NCBI GenBank assembly: GCA_012521015.1
Contig: JAAYNE010000038.1
Span: 1 to 40,506, forward strand
Length of the DNA: 40,506 nucleotides
DNA from: Clostridiaceae bacterium
Lineage (GTDB): Bacteria > Bacillota > Clostridia > Saccharofermentanales > DTU023
Reading direction: 5' to 3'
Made by a program: the position numbers and the translations under genes. Positions within the stretch are counted from its first letter, which is position 1, and the number at the start of each line of letters is the position of its first letter. Of the stretch, positions 36,167-40,506 are shown in pieces. The notes under the pieces were generated by a model. It saw only the letters and a program-made list of their open reading frames with translations. It did no database searches and was not told where the DNA came from.

Positions 36167-36189
36167 ATTATTGTACCTCAATAATTATT

Positions 36190-36657
36190 TTATATTTTAC
36201 TTAATAGCAAATAATGTTGCAAGAGCAGTGAAAACAGGATTCCTGCAGTTAAAAAAGGAGCGAATGGAATGAGAATTCTTTCTGAATTCAAAAAAATTTT
36301 TTTTAACAACAAGAATCCAATTGCTAAACAACAACTAATTTTAACTGCATGAAAAACAATAGTCAGATCAAAAGACCAGGCTAATAAAGCTACCAGTTTA
36401 ATATCGCCGCCACCAAATAGATATTTGCCAAATATTGACTCAGCAATTAATACAACAAATATGAGAATTATCAAAATACAAATTGATATAAGAAAACTCA
36501 AAGCGATTTGCCAGAAATTGCAAACAATCATCTTGGTTCCAAATATCATCAACCAAGCTATACATATTTCGCTGTTATAAACTTTTTGCCGACGTAAATC
36601 TGTATAAGAAAAACGTAAAAATGGCAAGAAGCAAAACAGATTAAATATAATATTCAT
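36190..36657 (-). CDS. A24-type prepilin peptidase-like membrane protein
   Basis: This 155-residue membrane protein has the two aspartate sites of A24 (type IV prepilin) peptidases: SYTDLRRQKVYNSEI near residue 20 and GGGDIKLVALLAW (the GxGD motif) near residue 80, then IPFAPFLTAGIL near the end. It lacks the N-terminal zinc/methylase domain and is the short CpaA/TadV-like form. No pilin, ATPase or secretion gene is present in the window, so the substrate is unknown. It starts a two-gene minus-strand unit with the CPBP-like gene. I see no clear Shine-Dalgarno sequence before its ATG. Confidence 0.8.
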   Translation of the reverse strand: MNIIFNLFCFLPFLRFSYTDLRRQKVYNSEICIAWLMIFGTKMIVCNFWQIALSFLISICILIILIFVVLIAESIFGKYLFGGGDIKLVALLAWSFDLTIVFHAVKISCCLAIGFLLLKKIFLNSERILIPFAPFLTAGILFSLLLQHYLLLSKI

Positions 36658-36701
36658 AAATTTAGAATATCAGGCAATATCACAATATATGTATTAATTT
36701 T

Positions 36702-36768
36702 TTGGTAAATAATTATAAATTTGGTAACATAGACAGGATTTTGATAACATAGATGAGATTGTTGTAAT
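36702..36768 (+). promoter_or_regulatory. 20-bp-phased direct repeats upstream of glgP
   Basis: TTGGTAA (36702), TTGGTAACATAGA (36721), TTGATAACATAGA (36741) and a weaker TTGTAAT (36762) follow each other at 19-21 base steps, about two turns of DNA. They lie 60-130 bases before the glgP start, in the divergent gap with the prepilin-peptidase-like gene. This is the arrangement expected for cooperative regulator binding. Confidence 0.5.
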
Positions 36769-36829
36769 TTGACAGAATTATAATTTATCGTCTTTATAAG
36801 AATTAATTATTTTTAGCAGGAGAGATTTT

Positions 36830-39202
36830 ATGAAAGAACAGTTAGTAAACAGCATTAAAGCTAATTTAGCTGCTGAATACGGTAAAAATTTAAAACATGC
36901 TACTAAAACGGAAGTTTGGCAATCTTTATCACGTTCAATTATGCAAGTCTTAACAGAAGATTGGGAAAATACCCGCGAAACTTACCGCAAAGGTAAACAA
37001 GCATTTTATTTTTCCGCAGAATTTTTAGTTGGTCGTAGCTTGCTTAATAATATTGTCAATTTGGGAATATACGATGAAGTTCAACAAGCCGTTCAGGAAT
37101 TGGGTTTTGATTTGAATGATTTAGAAGAAGAAGAAACGGATCCGGGACTTGGTAATGGCGGTCTTGGTCGTTTAGCTGCTTGTTTTCTGGATTCCAGTAC
37201 TACACTTAATTATCCGGTTACCGGTTATGGGATTCTCTACCGTTACGGTTTGCTCAAACAATTGTTTGAAAACGGATTCCAAAAGGAATATCCTGATGAA
37301 TGGATGGAATATCCATATCCTTTTAATGTAAAGAGATCTGAAGATAGGGTGATGGTTCGTTATCAAGATTTAGATGTCATTGCAGAACCTTATGATTTGC
37401 CTGTTACGGGTTTCGGTACAAAGAATGTTAACGTTCTTCGTTTATGGAAACCTGAACCGGCAGAAGCTTTTGACTTTAATCTATTTAATTCACAACGTTT
37501 CGACGATGCAGTTATCGAAAGAAACCGAGTTAATGATATTTTCCGCGTCCTTTATCCTAACGATACTTCATATGATGGCAAAGTTCTCAGAGTAAGACAA
37601 CAATACTTCTTTGTCTCAGCATCTCTCCAAAATATTCTTAAAATGTACGAAAAAGAACATGGTACTGATTATACTAAATTTGCTGATTTCAACAGTATTC
37701 AATTGAATGATACGCATCCGGTTTTGGGAATTCCTGAATTAATCAGACTATTAGTTGATGAAAAAGGTATTGAATGGGATCAAGCCTTTGAGATAACCAA
37801 AAAAACATTTGCTTTTACCAATCATACAACTTTGGCTGAAGCTTTAGAAAAATGGGAAATTAGTATATTCCAATTCTTATTCCCGAGAATACTGGAAATA
37901 ATTCAAAAAATTGATAGCCAATTACGCAATGAATTAAGAGACTGCCATTTTAATTCAGACCAAATTGAAAAAAATTCAATTATCCATGACGGTATGGTTC
38001 ATATGGCAAATATGGCAGTTTACATGTCTTATTCGGTTAACGGTGTTGCTCAAATCCATAGCAATATTTTACAAAATACTACCTTTAATTGTTATTTCAA
38101 AATCTGGCCTGGGAAATTCAACAATAAGACAAACGGAGTTACACCGAGACGTTGGCTGAGAACATGCAATTCCAAATTGTCAGCTTTGTTAACTGAATTG
38201 TTGGGTAGTGAAGATTGGGTTACTGATCTGTCTTTATTGAAAAAGTTATTACCTTATAACAAAGATGAAACAGTGATGAAGCGTTTAATGCAAATTAAAC
38301 GTGAGAATAAGGTTGCTTTAGCAAGTTACATTGAAAAGCGTGAAGGCGTCAAAATTGATCCGGATTCCGTCTTTGATGTCCAAGTTAAACGAATTCATGA
38401 ATACAAGCGACAATTGCTTAATGCTTTTGCAATTCTTGACCAGTATTTTTATCTGAAAGATAATCCGGGAACGAAAATTACTCCGGTAACATATATTTTT
38501 GGAGGAAAATCCGCTCCGGGTTATTTCCGAGCAAAAGCTGTTATTAAATTTATCAATGAAATTGCTAAAAAGGTGAATAATGATCCGGATGTTAATAATC
38601 AGATGAAGGTAGTCTTTGTTCAGAATTATAATGTTTCATATGCCGAAAAGATTTTCCCGGCAGCAGATCTGTCAGAACAGATTTCAACGGTCGGTAAAGA
38701 AGCTTCCGGCACCGGCAACATGAAATTTATGATGAATGGTGCTTTGACACTGGGTACGTATGACGGTGCCAATATCGAAATAGTTGAGTTTGCCGGCGCA
38801 GAAAACAATTTCATGTTCGGTTCAAATCTGAAGGATTTTCCGGCAACCTTGGATTTCTATAATTCGCAATGGCAATACGAAAATATCCCGGGTCTCAAAC
38901 GCATTGTCGATTCGCTGATTGACGGAACTTTCAATGATAATGATACCGGTATGTTCCGCGAATTATACAACAGCTTGCTCTACGGTTCAAATTGGGAAAA
39001 AGCTGATATCTATTATGTACTGGGAGATTTTTCAGATTATAAAAAACGCCGCCAAGATGCTTTTGAAGCATATCAGAATGAGATAGCTTGGGCAAAAATG
39101 TGCTGGCAAAACATTTGTAACAGCGGTCAGTTCAGTTCAGATAGAACGATTGAACAATATGCTAAAGAAATCTGGAGAGTCAAACCTGAACCAATTGCAT
39201 AA
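36830..39202 (+). CDS. glgP: Glycogen/starch/alpha-glucan phosphorylase
   Basis: This PLP enzyme releases glucose 1-phosphate from alpha-1,4-glucans. The 790-residue protein has GKQAFYFSAEFLVGRSLLNN near the start, DPGLGNGGLGRLAACFLDSSTTL, QLNDTHPVLGIPELIRLL, NKTNGVTPRRWL, VKRIHEYKRQLLNAFAIL, and the PLP site EASGTGNMKFMMNGALTLGTYDGANIEI (lysine near residue 632). Length is normal for the GT35 family. AGGAGAG precedes the ATG. No other glycogen genes (glgA, glgB, glgC) are in the window. Glycogen versus maltodextrin preference cannot be told from the sequence. Confidence 0.97.
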   Translation: MKEQLVNSIKANLAAEYGKNLKHATKTEVWQSLSRSIMQVLTEDWENTRETYRKGKQAFYFSAEFLVGRSLLNNIVNLGIYDEVQQAVQELGFDLNDLEEEETDPGLGNGGLGRLAACFLDSSTTLNYPVTGYGILYRYGLLKQLFENGFQKEYPDEWMEYPYPFNVKRSEDRVMVRYQDLDVIAEPYDLPVTGFGTKNVNVLRLWKPEPAEAFDFNLFNSQRFDDAVIERNRVNDIFRVLYPNDTSYDGKVLRVRQQYFFVSASLQNILKMYEKEHGTDYTKFADFNSIQLNDTHPVLGIPELIRLLVDEKGIEWDQAFEITKKTFAFTNHTTLAEALEKWEISIFQFLFPRILEIIQKIDSQLRNELRDCHFNSDQIEKNSIIHDGMVHMANMAVYMSYSVNGVAQIHSNILQNTTFNCYFKIWPGKFNNKTNGVTPRRWLRTCNSKLSALLTELLGSEDWVTDLSLLKKLLPYNKDETVMKRLMQIKRENKVALASYIEKREGVKIDPDSVFDVQVKRIHEYKRQLLNAFAILDQYFYLKDNPGTKITPVTYIFGGKSAPGYFRAKAVIKFINEIAKKVNNDPDVNNQMKVVFVQNYNVSYAEKIFPAADLSEQISTVGKEASGTGNMKFMMNGALTLGTYDGANIEIVEFAGAENNFMFGSNLKDFPATLDFYNSQWQYENIPGLKRIVDSLIDGTFNDNDTGMFRELYNSLLYGSNWEKADIYYVLGDFSDYKKRRQDAFEAYQNEIAWAKMCWQNICNSGQFSSDRTIEQYAKEIWRVKPEPIA

Positions 39203-39228
39203 TATTACTGAATAACAGATAAAATTAA

Positions 39229-39264
39229 GCTCTGCTAAGCAAAATAAATTTTACTTAGCAGAGC
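39229..39264 (+). repeat. Strong hairpin between glgP and the PC4-like gene
   Basis: GCTCTGCTAAG and CTTAGCAGAGC form a perfect 11-bp stem, and the loop can extend it by AAAAT/ATTTT. There is no T-run after it. It ends 25 bases before the next start, so it may protect mRNA ends, act as a processing site, or terminate weakly. Confidence 0.6.
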
Positions 39265-39289
39265 CTAAACACATTACAAGGAGAAGAGA

Positions 39290-39535
39290 ATGGCTGATTT
39301 TAAATATGAAGTAAAACAAAATATTGGGAAATTAAGTTCCGGACGTTCAGGCTGGAATCGTGAAGTAAATATGGTCAGTTGGAATGAAAATCCGGCAAAG
39401 CTGGATATTCGTGACTGGGCACCGGAACGTGCTAAAATGAGCAAGGGTGTTTCCTTAAGTTATGAAGAAGCCTCGATTCTGCGGGAAATTCTCAATGAAG
39501 TTAACTTGGACGAACTATTCAAATCTGAAGCATAA
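39290..39535 (+). CDS. PC4/YdbC-like single-stranded DNA-binding protein
   Basis: The 81-residue protein matches the bacterial YdbC branch of the PC4 (transcriptional coactivator p15) family: FKYEVKQNIGKLSSGRSGWNREVNMVSWNENPAKLDIRDWAPERAKMSKGVSLSYEEASILREIL. The YdbC protein of Lactococcus is, as I recall, a dimer that binds single-stranded DNA; a role in replication, repair or transcription is inferred. AAGGAGAAG precedes the ATG. It may be read from the glgP promoter through the hairpin at 39229 or on its own. Just downstream is a 10-bp tandem duplication ATTATGTGGA (39548-39567) with no evident role. Confidence 0.88.
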   Translation: MADFKYEVKQNIGKLSSGRSGWNREVNMVSWNENPAKLDIRDWAPERAKMSKGVSLSYEEASILREILNEVNLDELFKSEA

Positions 39536-39606
39536 AATATTAATTATATTATGTGGAATTATGTGGAAACTTAAAAGTGAAAATTTATAAATATTTGAAA
39601 AGTAGG

Positions 39607-39930
39607 TTAAAAAGCTAATAGCATCAAAGCAATTGCCACGATTCCGATAATCATTGAAATAAAGATATTTTTTGTTTTATATGCAATAAAAAAAACGATT
39701 AAAGAAGGAACAATCTTCAGATTAACCAGAGGATGGAAATTTAGATTATTTTCCCAGAAAACCAGATCGGAAAAGACCAAGGCTGAGAAGATAGTGACAG
39801 GTATAAAGGATAGCCATTTTGTGAGAGATGGAGGTATCTCTTTATTTTTGAAAAACAGCATTGGAATTACGCGAGGGATAAAAGTAGCGATTGCTGCACC
39901 GAATATTATAAACCACCTGTCAGTTGTCAT
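39607..39930 (-). CDS. azlD: AzlD family branched-chain amino acid transport subunit
   Basis: AzlD is the small membrane subunit of the AzlCD exporter for branched-chain amino acids or related compounds. The 107-residue protein has four membrane segments and the family pattern FIPRVIPMLFFKNKEIPPSLTKWLSFIPVTIFSALVFSDL. Its ATG lies 11 bases inside the end of azlC, so translation is coupled and the two proteins are likely made together. Confidence 0.9.
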   Translation of the reverse strand: MTTDRWFIIFGAAIATFIPRVIPMLFFKNKEIPPSLTKWLSFIPVTIFSALVFSDLVFWENNLNFHPLVNLKIVPSLIVFFIAYKTKNIFISMIIGIVAIALMLLAF

Positions 39931-40506
39931 GTTTACCTCGTAAAGTTTTTTGTTCCACTTGTTTTTTATTACTGATAATAAAACCGATTGTCGAAGCGAT
40001 TACAGCTGCAATAACCAAAGAAATATTGTTTCTCAAAAGTATTTTAAATATAATTGCTAATGTTCCGGCTACTATAGCAGCAATCAAGTGAACTTTGGAA
40101 ACGACCTGTTCTACAAGCATTGCGATAAACATTGCTACTAACACATAATTGACAACTGTTAAAGGGATATTGACATTTTGACCGATGAAGGTTCCACATA
40201 AACTGCTGATAATCCAAGAGAAATGCGCTAAAAGATTTGTGGTCAAAGCTTTACTTGGTGTCCAATCGGGATTTGTCGTGAATTGCGTAATATTAGTGCC
40301 AAAAGTTTCATCGACGATAGTTTGAGCAAACAGCAGATAAAATCCGATAGATTTTCCCTTCAAATATTGTATTAACCCAGATGACATTAAAAGATGTCTT
40401 GAATTAACAAAGAAAATAGTAACAATAATTGAGACGGGTGAACTTGCAGCAGATACTAATTGAGCAATCATAAACTGTCCTGCTCCGGCAAAGACTAATA
40501 AGCTCA
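39920..40506 (-). CDS. azlC: AzlC family branched-chain amino acid permease, 5' end outside window
   Basis: AzlC is the large membrane subunit of the AzlCD exporter. The frame in the ORF track starts at an internal ATG (40471), but it stays open to the window edge and reads SLLVFAGAGQFMIAQLVSAAS, the conserved AzlC N-terminal region, so the gene continues beyond 40506. The visible 195 codons include NSRHLLMSSGL, LAQTIVDETF-type regions and several membrane helices. It overlaps azlD by 11 bases. Confidence 0.92.
   Translation of the reverse strand, partial: SLLVFAGAGQFMIAQLVSAASSPVSIIVTIFFVNSRHLLMSSGLIQYLKGKSIGFYLLFAQTIVDETFGTNITQFTTNPDWTPSKALTTNLLAHFSWIISSLCGTFIGQNVNIPLTVVNYVLVAMFIAMLVEQVVSKVHLIAAIVAGTLAIIFKILLRNNISLVIAAVIASTIGFIISNKKQVEQKTLRGKHDN

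Noticed and set aside
36167-36181. TTG start of the CPBP-like gene in the ORF track
   Set aside because: It has no ribosome binding site, and its own second codon region contains the GAGG that is correctly placed for the GTG at 36166.
36769-36800. TTGACA as -35 box of a glgP promoter
   Set aside because: The nearest good -10 (TATAAG, 36795-36800) is 20 bases away and the TATAAT at 36779 is too close; spacing does not support a standard promoter from this hexamer.

Overview
The window is an AT-rich chromosomal segment of a Gram-positive, probably anaerobic fermentative Bacillota (Clostridia-like). The evidence is the Bacillus/Clostridium-type gene order acpP-rnc-smc-ftsY-ylxM-ffh-rpsP-khpA-rimM-trmD-rplS-rbgA-rnhB, the presence of TmcAL, YlxM and DUF1934 proteins, a pta-ackA pair, and frequent GGAGG-type ribosome binding sites with some TTG/GTG starts. 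Genus cannot be fixed from the sequence alone. Almost every base is explained by housekeeping genes. There are no tRNA or rRNA genes, no CRISPR array, and no transposase or phage gene.

Layout. 1-12.8 kb: the tail of acpP with its terminator, then RNase III, SMC, the SRP receptor FtsY, YlxM and Ffh, ribosomal protein S16, KhpA, RimM, TrmD, L19 (with a likely L19 leader), RbgA, and an RNase HII fused to a YraN-type domain. 13-18.9 kb: a GntR/UTRA regulator joined to a cysteine desulfurase and ThiI (tRNA 4-thiouridine / thiamine sulfur transfer), then GlyA and RarA. 19-21 kb: a membrane Gx-transporter protein and a NusG-domain-II protein, divergent from an ApbE flavin transferase, together resembling part of an Rnf / extracellular-electron-transfer flavinylation module. 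21-25.5 kb: TyrS and TmcAL on the minus strand, then an unrecognised membrane-anchored protein. 25.9-34.7 kb: Pta-AckA acetate pathway, DUF1934, L32, Der, TypA, MltG and a U32 (TrhP-like) protein. 35-40.5 kb: a minus-strand pair of membrane peptidase-like genes (CPBP-like and prepilin-peptidase-like), glycogen phosphorylase, a PC4/YdbC-like ssDNA-binding protein, and an AzlCD amino-acid exporter running off the right edge.

The most unusual structure is a family of about 56-bp inverted repeats set in a roughly 92-bp tandem unit. It occurs twice in the window: four nearly identical units between convergent genes at 34.7-35.1 kb, and three diverged units in the opposite orientation between ftsY and ylxM at 5.84-6.08 kb. 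In the second place the repeats separate a good ribosome binding site from ylxM and supply the apparent 5' end of its open reading frame. Other points for a second look are the insertion in TrmD, the RNase HII-YraN fusion, operator-like palindromes within or next to the gntR, rarA and rpmF promoters, 20-bp-phased direct repeats ahead of glgP, and the CPBP/prepilin-peptidase pair with no pilin gene in sight.
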